Shown here piece after piece: positions 53,246 to 64,000 of a DNA stretch of 64,000 bases. Source of the DNA: Pseudoalteromonas shioyasakiensis (GTDB lineage Bacteria; Pseudomonadota; Gammaproteobacteria; Enterobacterales; Alteromonadaceae); assembly GCA_013391845.1 (NCBI GenBank), contig CP058414.1, forward strand, positions 62,001-126,000, written 5' to 3'. The position numbers and the translations under genes are program-made. Each line of letters opens with the position of its first letter. The stretch's first letter is position 1. A model generated the notes under the pieces. The model had not been told where the DNA came from and did not search any database. It saw nothing but the letters and a program-made list of their open reading frames with translations.

Positions 53246-54595
53246 CTAGAAATTTAAGCTCAACTGTAAACCAGCAATCATTGCATTCTCAGCATCATTA
53301 TCACCATTAGGGTCGATGATATACTGGATACTAGGCATTAACTGTATTGCCGGGGTGACAACATAATTATAATTTAACTCAATCGGGTACTCATGATCCC
53401 TTACTATTAATTCATTATTTGAAAAATTAGCATTATAAAAGCGCTGAGCATCATTAAGATCATTACTCACACTGTTTCGACCTACTGCAAAACCTATACG
53501 ATCGTTTGGTCTACTAACCAATGGTGCATCAATATATCCGCCAAAAGCCAAAACTTCGCCAATAGCACTGATGCTTTTATCAGCATGAATCATACTCGCA
53601 AATATACGTAAGCCACCTCCTGATACATTACGAGTAAGCTGTTGTTCAATATTAAAATAAAATGCGTTATCAGTATCCTCTATAGCAACCATATCGTTTG
53701 TCGTGCCTGCAGGATAACCAGCGTTATTGACTAGTTTAGTTTTATCTAAACTACTACGGACAATGCCAAACCGATAATCGCCATCTAAACCATTTTTGTA
53801 ATCCCTTTTATATTCCAGCTCACTAACCAAGGTAGTTCCGTTAATTTCACCTGATGTTGTTAATTTTAGCCCCTGATTTAATGACATGGTTGCAGGGTTT
53901 GCATCATAACTGCCTAGTTTAAAAAGCAAATTATCAGTCACTTTGTATGTTAATTGCATTCCTAATGCACTAAGAGGGTCACCATACCAGCTACTACTCA
54001 AATAATTAGATGAACCACCACTACAAAATGTCAGGTGCTGAAAGGCACAACTCATCGCAAAAAAATCAGCACTTGGGTAAATTCGACCCACTTTAATGCT
54101 AAGTTGATCTTCAAATAAATGCTGAGTTAACGAAAATTGGGTTAAACGAGTTACATTGCCTCGACCATAAATTTGTTGCGATTGCAGCAAAACAGGCAAA
54201 TTTGCTTTTTCATTAATAAGCTCGCCATTACGATTAGTAAGCTCCACTTTAAATTCGGCGCCAGACCAATTAACCAATTTTTCTAAATTAAAGTAGCCAC
54301 CGACAAAAAACTGATCTGCATAGGCTGTTTCTGTGCTTTCTCCTCCTTTTAAGTTATGCGCTGTTTGGCTGAAGTAGCCTAAACGAATATTCACTCCTTG
54401 CTCTGCTAGCTTATCTCTTGCCCCTAGCCAATCGCCACTTAAATGGCTGTGAACATCAAAACTATTAGCTGTATGTCCTGACTGAGAATACAGCAACATA
54501 ATGGCTGCAATAGATTGAAGTCTAGCTACATTAGAATAGCGATAGCTTCTCCCTTTCAATATACGACAAAACTTAGGTTGTTGATTTTTGTTCAT
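53246..54595 (-). CDS. OprB-family carbohydrate porin
   Basis: About 449 residues from the ATG at 54595, which has GGAG 9 bases upstream; two more ATGs lie just before it (to 54610). A long signal region is followed by HLSGDWLGARDKLAEQGV, the hallmark start of OprB porins. The rest is alternating strands and ends with the terminal Phe (GLQLSLNF) needed for outer-membrane insertion. OprB porins admit glucose, polyols and other sugars. It is transcribed away from the permease and polyol dehydrogenase and toward the SorC regulator, with which it shares the locus. Confidence 0.88.
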   Translation of the reverse strand: MNKNQQPKFCRILKGRSYRYSNVARLQSIAAIMLLYSQSGHTANSFDVHSHLSGDWLGARDKLAEQGVNIRLGYFSQTAHNLKGGESTETAYADQFFVGGYFNLEKLVNWSGAEFKVELTNRNGELINEKANLPVLLQSQQIYGRGNVTRLTQFSLTQHLFEDQLSIKVGRIYPSADFFAMSCAFQHLTFCSGGSSNYLSSSWYGDPLSALGMQLTYKVTDNLLFKLGSYDANPATMSLNQGLKLTTSGEINGTTLVSELEYKRDYKNGLDGDYRFGIVRSSLDKTKLVNNAGYPAGTTNDMVAIEDTDNAFYFNIEQQLTRNVSGGGLRIFASMIHADKSISAIGEVLAFGGYIDAPLVSRPNDRIGFAVGRNSVSNDLNDAQRFYNANFSNNELIVRDHEYPIELNYNYVVTPAIQLMPSIQYIIDPNGDNDAENAMIAGLQLSLNF

Positions 54596-55207
54596 ATGCA
54601 TGCTCTCCATTTTAAAATTGTCCTAGCTTAATCAGTATCTTGGTGTCTAGCGCTTGCAACAAGAGCAAATGACACCAGCATGAGCATATTCCTAACACAC
54701 ACTATATTTGTCAACATCAAAAAATAGAGCCTAAATTCTAATAAAAAGAAATTGAAATCTACCAAAGATAAATTGGAATGGATAAAACTAATCCTCGTTA
54801 ATGCGACCAGTGCTTGCAGACAAAACCAAAAACAAATAAAACATTGATGAGAATGAATAAAGTTTAATAACTTAACTAAGCATAATTTAATGAGGTTTAA
54901 GTTTGCTAAACAAGTGTAATTACTTCGACTTATTATTAACAATTAACCGATTGAGCAGACTAGTTTATTAACATTGACAAAAAACAAACACCGTAGGATT
55001 ATGCCCAACAGGCATAGATTTGCCCAAGAAAGCATTTGCTTTTATGTAAATGCTCAATGACAACAATCATGGGCATGTTGAATTTGAAATTTTCTATTTG
55101 TCTAATAAAAAGTTTTAAGTGTTAAGCAATAAGCACACAAATAAAAATGCGGTTTAAGCTATTCACTTGCAAATCAGCATGCCTAAAAAGTACTGGGATC
55201 GTTACTT
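54596..55207. other. Divergent control region between porin and permease
   Basis: About 610 bp, AT-rich, no convincing gene. Near the permease side an inverted repeat ATGCC-CAACA-GGCAT (55001-55015) is followed 19 bases on by a second TGCCCAA (55021-55027), and CATGGGCATG lies at about 55069. These GGGCA/TGCCC units are candidate operators for the SorC-type regulator. Confidence 0.4.
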
Positions 55208-56920
55208 ATGAAAAGTGATCATAAAGACCTAAACCACATAGAAGAAGAACAATTGCCTATTGCAAAACATAAGCTCAAAGGATGGAGACATTTTTTAGGT
55301 TTATACGCTGGTGAGCATGTTGCTGCCACCGAATTTGTATTTGGTGCAACCTTTGTTGCACTTGGTGCAACCATGACAGATATTCTGCTTGGTTTACTAA
55401 TAGGTAATATTCTCGCCGTGCTGAGCTGGACACTAATCACAACCCCGATAGCGGTTGAAACACGCCTGAGTCTATATACTTACCTTCAAAAAATAGCAGG
55501 AAACTCTATGACCCGGTTGTATAACTGGGCGAACGTAATAATCTTTACAGTCATTTCTGCAGCTATGATCACCGTCTCTGCAACGGCTGTTCGCTTTGCA
55601 CTTGATATTCCCGCTCAATTAAATTGGTATCCAACAAACGCATGGTTTGTCATGGTCGTTCTTGCCGTTGGCATTATCGTTGTATTGGTTGCCATGTATG
55701 GTTTTAATGCTGTATCGCAATTCTCAGGTATTTGTGCTCCATGGTTATTTGTTATGTTCATCAGCGGTCCATTAGTACTCATGCCTGAACTTGCAAATTC
55801 TGTAATTGGTGAAACCTCAGTCTCCAGCTGGAGAGACTTTATGCACATTGGCAGTGTCTCCGTATGGACTGGGTTAGATGCTAATGGTGAGCCAGGCATT
55901 GGGCTGTTAGAAGTCATCGGTTTTTCTTGGGCAGCGAACACGATTACTCATTTTGGTTTAATAGACATGGCCCTACTACGTTACGCGAAGAAAAAAAGCT
56001 ATGGCTTATGTACATCAGCAGGTATGTTATTTGGTCACTATATCGCTTGGATCTCCGCTGGTATTATGGGTGCGGGCACAGCTGTCCTTGTGAAAAAGTC
56101 TATTACGGAGCTAGATCCAGGTGATGTTGCGTTCCATGCTCTTGGATTATCTGGGTTAGTTATTGTTATTGTTGCAGGCTGGACAACAGCAAATGCAAAC
56201 TTATACCGAGCAGGTCTTGCTGCACAAGCTATATTTAGTAACCTATCGCGTACCAGAACGACATTTTTGGTGGGCATAGTTACTGTTTTAATTGCTTGCT
56301 TTCCATTTGTATTTACTAAGTTACTCCCATTACTAACATACGCAGGGCTTTTAGTCGTACCTGTAGGTGCCATCGTTTTTGCTGAACACTTTTTATTTCC
56401 AAAGATAGGGCTAACTCGTTATTGGGTTACCTATAAAAAGCTTGAGCATAGCTCTGCGGCTGTGATTGCGTGGGCACTTGGTTTGGTTTTCGGATTTACA
56501 TTAAACGCGATCAATATAATCCCATTCTACTACCTTTTCTTACCGACTTGGGTTTTCAGTATTGTCGTATATATATTTTTAGCAAAACGAAGTGGAGCTG
56601 CACATAAATATCCTGAAGAAGAAGCAGATCTTGCTAATTTTGATAAAAAAGTAGAAAGATTTCACGCCGAGCAAGCAGCCAATGAGCCATCATTTATTCT
56701 TGATACACGTCTGCTAACCAAAGTACTCACTTCGGTTGCTTGGTTAAGTTTAGGTATCACTGTGGTGCTAGCAGCAAATACCATGTTCTACTCACCTGAT
56801 GTTGCTTCATATGAATACAATAGAACATTATTTTTCAATAGTGGATTCGCATGTACCATCATTTATTTCGTTTGTGCGTACTGGGCTATGCAACGTAAAA
56901 AACAATTTTCAGCCGTTTAA
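55208..56920 (+). CDS. NCS1-type (cytosine/purine permease-like) transporter
   Basis: 570 residues with 12 or more membrane helices and an NCS1-like core (GEHVAATEFVFGATFVALGA, FSWAANTITHFGLIDMA, WTTANANLYRAGLAAQ). NCS1 proteins are cation symporters for nucleobases, thiamine, allantoin and similar. Here the gene is 17 bp upstream of a mannitol-dehydrogenase-family gene and next to an OprB porin and SorC regulator, so the substrate is more probably a polyol or sugar. It has an added soluble loop near 455-495 (AHKYPEEEADLANFDKK) and further helices at the end, making it longer than CodB (about 420). Confidence 0.75.
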   Translation: MKSDHKDLNHIEEEQLPIAKHKLKGWRHFLGLYAGEHVAATEFVFGATFVALGATMTDILLGLLIGNILAVLSWTLITTPIAVETRLSLYTYLQKIAGNSMTRLYNWANVIIFTVISAAMITVSATAVRFALDIPAQLNWYPTNAWFVMVVLAVGIIVVLVAMYGFNAVSQFSGICAPWLFVMFISGPLVLMPELANSVIGETSVSSWRDFMHIGSVSVWTGLDANGEPGIGLLEVIGFSWAANTITHFGLIDMALLRYAKKKSYGLCTSAGMLFGHYIAWISAGIMGAGTAVLVKKSITELDPGDVAFHALGLSGLVIVIVAGWTTANANLYRAGLAAQAIFSNLSRTRTTFLVGIVTVLIACFPFVFTKLLPLLTYAGLLVVPVGAIVFAEHFLFPKIGLTRYWVTYKKLEHSSAAVIAWALGLVFGFTLNAINIIPFYYLFLPTWVFSIVVYIFLAKRSGAAHKYPEEEADLANFDKKVERFHAEQAANEPSFILDTRLLTKVLTSVAWLSLGITVVLAANTMFYSPDVASYEYNRTLFFNSGFACTIIYFVCAYWAMQRKKQFSAV

Positions 56921-56937
56921 CTGCTCGGAGGCAAAAC

Positions 56938-58434
56938 ATGAGCGCACTTTCTTTAAATAACTCAACACTGAGCTCATTTCCTACATCTATATCGGTGCCG
57001 CGTTATAACCGACAATCACTAAAAGCCGGGATTGTCCATGTTGGTGTGGGCGGGTTTCACCGCTCTCATCAAGCTTTCTATACTGATAACTACATCAACC
57101 ATACGGGAGATTTAGGTTGGGGCATATGCGGTATAGGCTTACGCGAGGCTGATCGGGCTATTAAGCAATCTCTAGAAGCACAAGATTATCTGTACTCTCT
57201 ATTAGTAAAACACCCAAGTGGCAAAACTGATGTGCAAGTAATTGGCTGTTTAACCGATTTTCTCTTAGCGCCGGATGATCCAGAAGCCGTAATAAATAAA
57301 ATGGCCGCTGATGAAACTCAGATTGTTTCATTAACAATAACAGAAGGGGGTTATAATTATGACCCATCTACCGGCGAGTTCGATTTTTCAAACCCCGATA
57401 TACAACATGATTTAGCAAACCCAAACAAGCCAAAGCTGATTTTTGGCTACCTTGCTGCTGCTTTAGATCGCCGTAGAAAAAGTGGCAAAAAACCATTTAC
57501 AATTCAGTCTTGTGATAATGTTCAACACAACGGTGACGTAATACGGAAAATGTTAGTTACTTACATTAGTTCGTTTGACTCAGAGCTTGCTGATTGGGTA
57601 GTAAGTCAAGTTAGCTTCCCTAATGCAATGGTCGATCGTATAACGCCTGCAACCACTGATAAAGATATTGCTCTAGCTGAACAAATGGGAGTAATCGATT
57701 CATGGCCTGTCACTTGTGAGCCTTTTCACCAATGGGTCATCGAGGATAAGTTTTGTCAACAACGCCCAGCTTGGGAGAAAGTAGGTGCAAAAGTAGTAAC
57801 TGATGTAACTCCTTATGAAACCATGAAAATTCGCTTGTTAAATGCGAGTCATACTGTTTTGGGAATACTCGGTTCTTTGCGTGGCTATCAAACCATAGAA
57901 CAAACAATTTCAGATCCCTTATTTGCAGCAGTAATAAGCAATTTCATGGATAACGAAGTAACACCTATTTTAGATGACGTGCCCGGTATTGATCTAAGTG
58001 ATTATAAGCGAACGCTGATAGCTCGATTTGCAAACCCTAACATCAAAGACAGCCTTACACGAATTTGCTCTCAAAGCGCAAGTAAGGTCTCTACCTTTTT
58101 AGTGCCTACTATTTTAGAAAACTTTAAAATTGGTGGGAATACTCCAATTGCTAATTTAGTGATTGCAGCTTGGTGCTTATACAGCGACACTCATTCATCG
58201 CAACAAGGTAAGCCTTTAGAGGTTATCGATGATATAGCTGAAACATTACAGCAGGCAGCTCATGTATCACGAATCTCACCACTCGCTTTTCTTGAGCAAC
58301 CGAGCATTTTCGGCCCTATTATTGAAAACAAGTCATTTTGTGATGAATATAAATATTACATCAGTAAACTTTATGCGGGAGTGGCGATAGAGCACATTAT
58401 GGAAGCATTGTTAAGTAAGGATCAGGTAAGGTAA
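56938..58434 (+). CDS. Mannitol dehydrogenase family polyol oxidoreductase
   Basis: 498 residues. An N-terminal Rossmann domain (IVHVGVGGFHRSHQAFY) and the long-chain polyol dehydrogenase C-terminal domain with KIRLLNASHTVLGILG, including the catalytic Lys, Asn and His, are present. Members oxidise mannitol, arabitol, sorbitol or reduce hexuronates with NAD(P). AGGAG-like site (CGGAGG) sits 7 bases before the ATG. Close spacing to the permease (17 bp) indicates one operon for uptake and oxidation of a polyol. No kinase follows in the operon. Confidence 0.9.
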   Translation: MSALSLNNSTLSSFPTSISVPRYNRQSLKAGIVHVGVGGFHRSHQAFYTDNYINHTGDLGWGICGIGLREADRAIKQSLEAQDYLYSLLVKHPSGKTDVQVIGCLTDFLLAPDDPEAVINKMAADETQIVSLTITEGGYNYDPSTGEFDFSNPDIQHDLANPNKPKLIFGYLAAALDRRRKSGKKPFTIQSCDNVQHNGDVIRKMLVTYISSFDSELADWVVSQVSFPNAMVDRITPATTDKDIALAEQMGVIDSWPVTCEPFHQWVIEDKFCQQRPAWEKVGAKVVTDVTPYETMKIRLLNASHTVLGILGSLRGYQTIEQTISDPLFAAVISNFMDNEVTPILDDVPGIDLSDYKRTLIARFANPNIKDSLTRICSQSASKVSTFLVPTILENFKIGGNTPIANLVIAAWCLYSDTHSSQQGKPLEVIDDIAETLQQAAHVSRISPLAFLEQPSIFGPIIENKSFCDEYKYYISKLYAGVAIEHIMEALLSKDQVR

Positions 58435-58458
58435 GTTTAAAAAGATATTATTCAAAAA

Positions 58459-58480
58459 AAAACCGCCCTATGGCGGTTTT
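58459..58480. terminator. Bidirectional terminator between polyol dehydrogenase and secF
   Basis: Stem AAAACCGCC / GGCGGTTTT with a CTAT loop and flanking A and T runs, between two convergent genes. Confidence 0.85.
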
Positions 58481-58495
58481 TCTTTGTAACACTGG

Positions 58496-59443
58496 TTAAG
58501 GCATAGGATCGAGATCCGCACCTTCTTTTTCTATTACTTCTGGAATTAAGTCTTCTTTACTTACACCCATTGCAATTGCTACAGCTGAGGCAACATAGAT
58601 AGATGAGTAAGTACCGATGAATACACCAAATAGTAATGCAGTTGCGAAACCGTGGATCGTTTGACCACCCCAGCCAAATAACGCAATCAATACTAAGATA
58701 GTGGTGATTGAAGTTACTAGGGTACGGTTTAACGTTTGCGTTAATGAAATATCGATAATTTCAATCGTGTCATCAATACGCACCTTACGGAAATTTTCAC
58801 GGATACGGTCAGATACAACGATGGTATCGTTGAGTGAGTAGCCTATTACCGCCAAAATTGCCGCAAGAATCGTTAAGTCAAACTCAAGGCCAAGCACTGA
58901 GAATAAACCTAATGTAATGATAACGTCGTGTAATAGTGCTGATACTGCACCGACCGCAAAACGCCATTCAAAACGAAACGCAACGTAAATTAAGATACAG
59001 ATAAGCGCAGTTAACATGGCAAGGCCACCCTGCTCTTTCAGATCTTCACCAACACTTGGGCCAACAAATTCGATACGACGCATTTCTACTGTCGACTCAA
59101 CTTTTTGTAATGCCGTAATGATTTGGTTACCAATTACTTCTGCTTTTACGCCAGGACCTTGCGGAGCAAGACGCACTAGAATCTCTTTACTTGAGCCAAA
59201 CAGTTGCACCGAAAAATCTTCAAAGCCACTTTCAGTGATTGCATCACGAACTTCTTTAAGATCAGGTGCCTGTGTAAAGCCTACCTCAACAGCGGTACCG
59301 CCAGTGAAGTCGAGACCAAAATTTAAGCCTTTAGTAAAAAACGATACGAAAGAAGCCAAAATCAACAAAGTTGATAGTGCCATGGCAAACTTTCTTAACT
59401 TCATAAACGGGAGTGTTTTACCACCGAGTTTTAAAATTTGCAT
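58496..59443 (-). CDS. secF: Protein translocase subunit SecF
   Basis: 315 residues with six membrane helices, the D/G-rich GLDFTGGTAVEV motif in the first periplasmic domain and the VIGYSLNDTIVVSDRIREN helix-4 motif. With SecD and YajC it uses the proton-motive force to help late protein translocation. Last gene of the operon, 8 bp after secD. Confidence 0.95.
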   Translation of the reverse strand: MQILKLGGKTLPFMKLRKFAMALSTLLILASFVSFFTKGLNFGLDFTGGTAVEVGFTQAPDLKEVRDAITESGFEDFSVQLFGSSKEILVRLAPQGPGVKAEVIGNQIITALQKVESTVEMRRIEFVGPSVGEDLKEQGGLAMLTALICILIYVAFRFEWRFAVGAVSALLHDVIITLGLFSVLGLEFDLTILAAILAVIGYSLNDTIVVSDRIRENFRKVRIDDTIEIIDISLTQTLNRTLVTSITTILVLIALFGWGGQTIHGFATALLFGVFIGTYSSIYVASAVAIAMGVSKEDLIPEVIEKEGADLDPMP

Positions 59444-59451
59444 GCTGACTC

Positions 59452-61311
59452 CTAAATCGACAACTTCTCAACGCGCTTACCGCCAATAAACAAGTTGATT
59501 ACCGCACGGGTACCAACAATGGCTGTAAACATAGAGGTGATAATACCAATCGCTAGCGTTACTGCGAAACCAGCAATAGGACCAGTACCCACTGCAAATA
59601 GGATCACTGCTGCGATAAGCGTTGTGATATTAGCATCTAAAATTGTGCTAAACGCGCTGTCGTAACCAAAATGAACCGCTTGTTGTGGACTGCGTCCATC
59701 TGCAAGTTCTTCACGAATACGTTCGAAGATAAGTACGTTAGCATCAACGGCCATACCTACGGTTAGTACGATACCGGCAATACCCGGTAGCGTTAGCGCT
59801 GCACCTGGGATAAGCGACATTACACCGACGATTAGTACTAAGTTGGCACCTAGGGCGATATTCGCCACCATGCCGAAACCTTTGTAATAAACAAGCATAA
59901 ATAAAAGTACAAACACGAAACCAAGCACAACCGCGGTCATACCCGCTTCAATGTTTTCCTGACCTAAGCTTGGACCTACCGTGCGCTCTTCAACAATTTG
60001 AATTGGCGCAACAAGTGCACCCGCACGTAGTAATAAGCTAAGATTATGTGCTTCAGCTGGGTTATCGATACCAGTAATACGGAATGAACGGTCTAGACGC
60101 GCTTGAATCGTCGCCACGTTAATCACTTCTTCAACTTTAATTGGTGGAAGTGCTTTACCATTTTCATCTGTTTTACCTGATGGCTTATATTCGATAAATA
60201 CCGTTGCCATGCGTTTACCGATCGCACGCTTAGTGAACGCATTCATTTTCGCGCCACCTTTACTGTCTAGCGTGATGCTAACTTGTGGACGTTGATACTC
60301 ATCCATACCTGATTGCGCGCCAGTAATGTGGCTACCTTCAAGGATGATGCGTTGCTTAAGTACCACAGGGTAACCTTCACGAGCCATAATCATTTCAGTA
60401 CCAGGCGGTAAACGGCCCTGAAGCGCAGCACTTGCATCTGCGTTTTCATCAACTTCGCGGAATTCTAATGTTGCTGTTGCACCAAGAATTTCTTTTGCAC
60501 GAGCTGTATCTTGTACACCCGGAAGCTGCACGATAATGCGCTCAGCACCTTGACGCTGTACGTTCGGCTCTGCAACACCAATCTGGTTAATACGGTTACG
60601 TATAATCGTTTCGTTTTGTTTGATAGCGTAATCACGAATTTCTTTAAGCTTTTGCTCACTCATGCTGGCATAAAAAGCATTATCGCTGCTGCTATCATCA
60701 ACATAAACGTTTAATGGGTAACGTGTTGATAAGAAACGCTCTGCAGCGTCTTTATCTTCTTCGTTACGCATTTCAACACGTAATCGCTCACTATTCGCTA
60801 CACGGCGAATAGTACGATAACGTAGTTTTTCTTCACGTAAGTCACTTTTGAAATCTTGTTCCATTTGCTCAAGCTGAGTATCAACCGCCGTCGCCATGTC
60901 GATTTCCATAGTAAAGTGAACACCACCGCTTAAATCTAGGCCTAGCTTCATTGGGTTACCACCCAGTGACTTTAACCACTCTGGTTGAGCAGGAGCCATA
61001 TTGATTGCAGAGATATAATCTTCACTAAGGGAATCACGCAGTAGATCTTGCGCTTTTAGTTGCTCTTCAACATTCTTAAAACGAACCAGAATTTGTCCGT
61101 CTTCAAGTTTACTTGATTTAACAGTAACGTTATGTTCTTTGAGAGTCGCATTTACTTTATCGAGTACGCTGAGGTCAGCATCAGTACCTTTAGTGCCCGA
61201 TACTTGTATGGCCGGGTCACGGCCATACAAGTTAGGAGAGGCATATAAAATACCAACGACTAACACTACAAGAACAAGTAAATACTTCCATAATGGAAAC
61301 TTGTTTAACAC
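59452..61311 (-). CDS. secD: Protein translocase subunit SecD
   Basis: 619 residues, close to E. coli SecD (615). The [16 protein letters not shown] motif, the large periplasmic P1 domain and the C-terminal six-helix part with [18 protein letters not shown] are seen. It forms the SecDF complex with the next gene. Follows yajC by 22 bp. Confidence 0.96.
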   Translation of the reverse strand: MLNKFPLWKYLLVLVVLVVGILYASPNLYGRDPAIQVSGTKGTDADLSVLDKVNATLKEHNVTVKSSKLEDGQILVRFKNVEEQLKAQDLLRDSLSEDYISAINMAPAQPEWLKSLGGNPMKLGLDLSGGVHFTMEIDMATAVDTQLEQMEQDFKSDLREEKLRYRTIRRVANSERLRVEMRNEEDKDAAERFLSTRYPLNVYVDDSSSDNAFYASMSEQKLKEIRDYAIKQNETIIRNRINQIGVAEPNVQRQGAERIIVQLPGVQDTARAKEILGATATLEFREVDENADASAALQGRLPPGTEMIMAREGYPVVLKQRIILEGSHITGAQSGMDEYQRPQVSITLDSKGGAKMNAFTKRAIGKRMATVFIEYKPSGKTDENGKALPPIKVEEVINVATIQARLDRSFRITGIDNPAEAHNLSLLLRAGALVAPIQIVEERTVGPSLGQENIEAGMTAVVLGFVFVLLFMLVYYKGFGMVANIALGANLVLIVGVMSLIPGAALTLPGIAGIVLTVGMAVDANVLIFERIREELADGRSPQQAVHFGYDSAFSTILDANITTLIAAVILFAVGTGPIAGFAVTLAIGIITSMFTAIVGTRAVINLFIGGKRVEKLSI

Positions 61312-61333
61312 GTGTGAGTCCTTATTTTTATTG

Positions 61334-61672
61334 TTATAGCGACTTCATAGTGCCTTTAGGCAATACTGCAGAAACAGCTGATTTTTGTACTGTTACTTCT
61401 GCTTGGTCATTTAATGAAATCACGATGAAGTCTTTGTCATCAGCGATTTTAGCAATCTTACCCACTAAACCACCTTGCGTTAGTACTTCGTCGCCTTTTG
61501 CCATTGCGCTCATTAGTGCTTTATGCTCTTTTACGCGCTTAGCTTGTGGACGGTAGATTAAGAAATAAAATACCAGACCGAAAATACCCAACATGATCAG
61601 CATTTCCATGCCACCACCTGCTGGTGCTGCACCTGCCGCACTTGCGTGGGCGTTTGAGATGAATAAACTCAT
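61334..61672 (-). CDS. yajC: Sec translocase accessory protein YajC
   Basis: 112 residues with one membrane helix ([19 protein letters not shown]) and the conserved cytoplasmic [17 protein letters not shown]. Normal position between tgt and secD. Confidence 0.95.
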   Translation of the reverse strand: MSLFISNAHASAAGAAPAGGGMEMLIMLGIFGLVFYFLIYRPQAKRVKEHKALMSAMAKGDEVLTQGGLVGKIAKIADDKDFIVISLNDQAEVTVQKSAVSAVLPKGTMKSL

Positions 61673-61701
61673 TTCACTTCCTCTTTAATTTTTCTAAAAA
61701 T

Positions 61702-62901
<1,200 letters not shown>

Positions 62902-62933
62902 TTATTACTATAAATTGGGCTAAATTCGAAAAT

Positions 62934-62963
62934 AAAAAGCCCAGTTAAAAAACTGGGCTTTTT
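62934..62963 (-). terminator. Terminator after queA
   Basis: Perfect stem AAAAAGCCCAGTT / AACTGGGCTTTTT with an AAAA loop, directly past the queA stop at 62968. It separates queA from tgt, so tgt has its own promoter in 62830-62933. Confidence 0.88.
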
Positions 62964-62967
62964 ATAG

Positions 62968-63999
62968 TTATTTGCGCGTTAAGAACATCGCATCACCATA
63001 ACTAAAGAAGCGATACTGCTGCTCAATAGCCGTATGGTAGGCACCCATAATGTTCTCTTGGCCAGCAAAAGCACTCACTAACATGATTAACGTTGATTCA
63101 GGTAAGTGAAAATTTGTCACCATGGCATCAACCACATTGAACTGATAACCCGGGTAGATAAAGATATCGGTATCACCAAAGTATGTATCTAATTTGCCGC
63201 CGTGCACTTTAGCAGCTGACTCTAACGAACGCACTGACGTAGTACCCACCGCAATTACACGACCACCTTTTGCTTTCGTTTCAGCTACCGCTTTAACCAC
63301 TTCATCTGGTACTTCGATGTACTCTGAGTGCATGACATGCTCATCAACTGAGTCAACGCGCACAGGCTGGAAAGTACCTGCACCAACATGCAAAGTCACA
63401 AACGCCATGTTAATGCCTTTATCTTTTAAGGCTGCCATTAACTTATCGTCAAAATGCAGGCCTGCAGTTGGGGCTGCAACTGCACCTGGTTTTTCACCAT
63501 ATACTGTTTGGTAACGCTCACGGTCTGATTCGTTATCAGGGCGGTCAATATAGGGTGGCAATGGCATGTGCCCAATGTCATTAAGAATATCAAGTACATT
63601 TTCGTCTTTGGCAAATTCAAGTTCAAATAGCTCACCGTGACGGGCAACCATGATTGCTTCAGCTTTACCTTCAAGAATGATTTTTGATCCTGGTTTTGGT
63701 GATTTGCTGGCACGTACATGAGCCAGCACTCGGTGCTCATCAAGCACACGCTCGACCAATACCTCTAGCTTACCACCCGACTCTTTTTGCCCGAACATGC
63801 GAGCAGGGATCACTTTGGTGTTATTAAAAACTAATAAGTCATTTTCGTTAACGAGCGATAAAATATCACTAAATACTTTGTGCTCAACTTGCCCTGACGG
63901 GCCATCAAGCGTCAGTAAACGGCTGCTAGTTCGATCTGCTTTAGGAAAACGAGCAATTAATTCATCAGGAAGGTCAAAGCTAAAATCAGCTACGCGCAT
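62968..63999 (-). CDS. queA: S-adenosylmethionine:tRNA ribosyltransferase-isomerase
   Basis: 343 residues, complete, with the ATG at 63997-63999 just inside the window edge (ribosome site outside). Start [19 protein letters not shown], the [17 protein letters not shown] and [15 protein letters not shown] motifs and the terminal [16 protein letters not shown] are typical. It transfers and isomerises the ribosyl part of SAM to preQ1-tRNA giving epoxyqueuosine, the step after tgt. Confidence 0.96.
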   Translation of the reverse strand: MRVADFSFDLPDELIARFPKADRTSSRLLTLDGPSGQVEHKVFSDILSLVNENDLLVFNNTKVIPARMFGQKESGGKLEVLVERVLDEHRVLAHVRASKSPKPGSKIILEGKAEAIMVARHGELFELEFAKDENVLDILNDIGHMPLPPYIDRPDNESDRERYQTVYGEKPGAVAAPTAGLHFDDKLMAALKDKGINMAFVTLHVGAGTFQPVRVDSVDEHVMHSEYIEVPDEVVKAVAETKAKGGRVIAVGTTSVRSLESAAKVHGGKLDTYFGDTDIFIYPGYQFNVVDAMVTNFHLPESTLIMLVSAFAGQENIMGAYHTAIEQQYRFFSYGDAMFLTRK

Positions 64000-64000
64000 G

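Noticed and set aside
54628..54942. 104-residue minus-strand frame upstream of the porin
   Set aside because: Cys/Phe/Leu-rich composition from AT-rich noncoding DNA, no ribosome site, and it lies in the control region.

Overview
The window looks like chromosomal DNA of a marine gammaproteobacterium of the order Alteromonadales, most likely Pseudoalteromonas. This rests on moderate AT-richness, the order suhB / trmJ / iscRSUA-hscBA-fdx, a queA-tgt-yajC-secDF block, a chitin/GlcNAc locus with a NagP-type transporter, a candidate Slr4-like S-layer protein beside a second-type T2SS, and families of dispersed intergenic repeats. The genus call is an inference from gene content; no 16S gene is present.

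Layout. 1-6655 (minus strand): a surface-polysaccharide cluster (RfbB, an asparagine-synthase-like protein without its Cys2, a Wzx flippase, a GT56 Fuc4NAc-transferase-like enzyme, a hexapeptide acetyltransferase and a DegT aminotransferase). Together these could make and transfer a dTDP-4-acetamido-4,6-dideoxyhexose. 6898-8217: an abundant-looking secreted protein, perhaps an S-layer subunit, with its own promoter and terminator. 8653-18578: a compact 11-gene type II secretion operon in the unusual order G-E-F-H-I-J-K-L-M-C-D. 18599-22382: a WecA-like initiating transferase broken by one base and a large SLBB polysaccharide-export protein. 22490-24124: a DUF481 outer-membrane protein and MscS.

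24403-24479 is tRNA-His(GUG). A perfect 58-bp copy of its 3' half recurs at 33717-33774. The 9.3 kb between them is an AT-rich genomic island without a visible integrase. It carries a PD-(D/E)XK-like protein, a secreted unknown, a gene remnant and an RX4H HEPN protein on the minus strand. Divergently it carries a five-gene plus-strand set: an unknown 160-aa protein, a WYL regulator, a CrfC/YjdA-like dynamin GTPase, a 320-aa partner and a patatin phospholipase. The last three are translationally coupled. I regard this as the candidate undescribed system: a WYL-controlled dynamin/patatin anti-phage or abortive-infection module.

34326-40591: a GlcNAc/chitin-oligosaccharide locus (NagP-like MFS, GH20 hexosaminidase) sharing an ATGACAGCGCT operator, then a 26-copy 7-bp tandem repeat and gabD. 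40696-46052: the isc iron-sulfur operon under three IscR-type boxes. 46245-51769: trmJ, suhB, a periplasmic binding protein, an EAL-CBS-GGDEF protein and a lipoprotein. 51897-58434: a polyol-use locus (SorC regulator, OprB porin, an NCS1-type permease and a mannitol-dehydrogenase-family enzyme). 58496-63999: secF, secD, yajC, tgt and queA.
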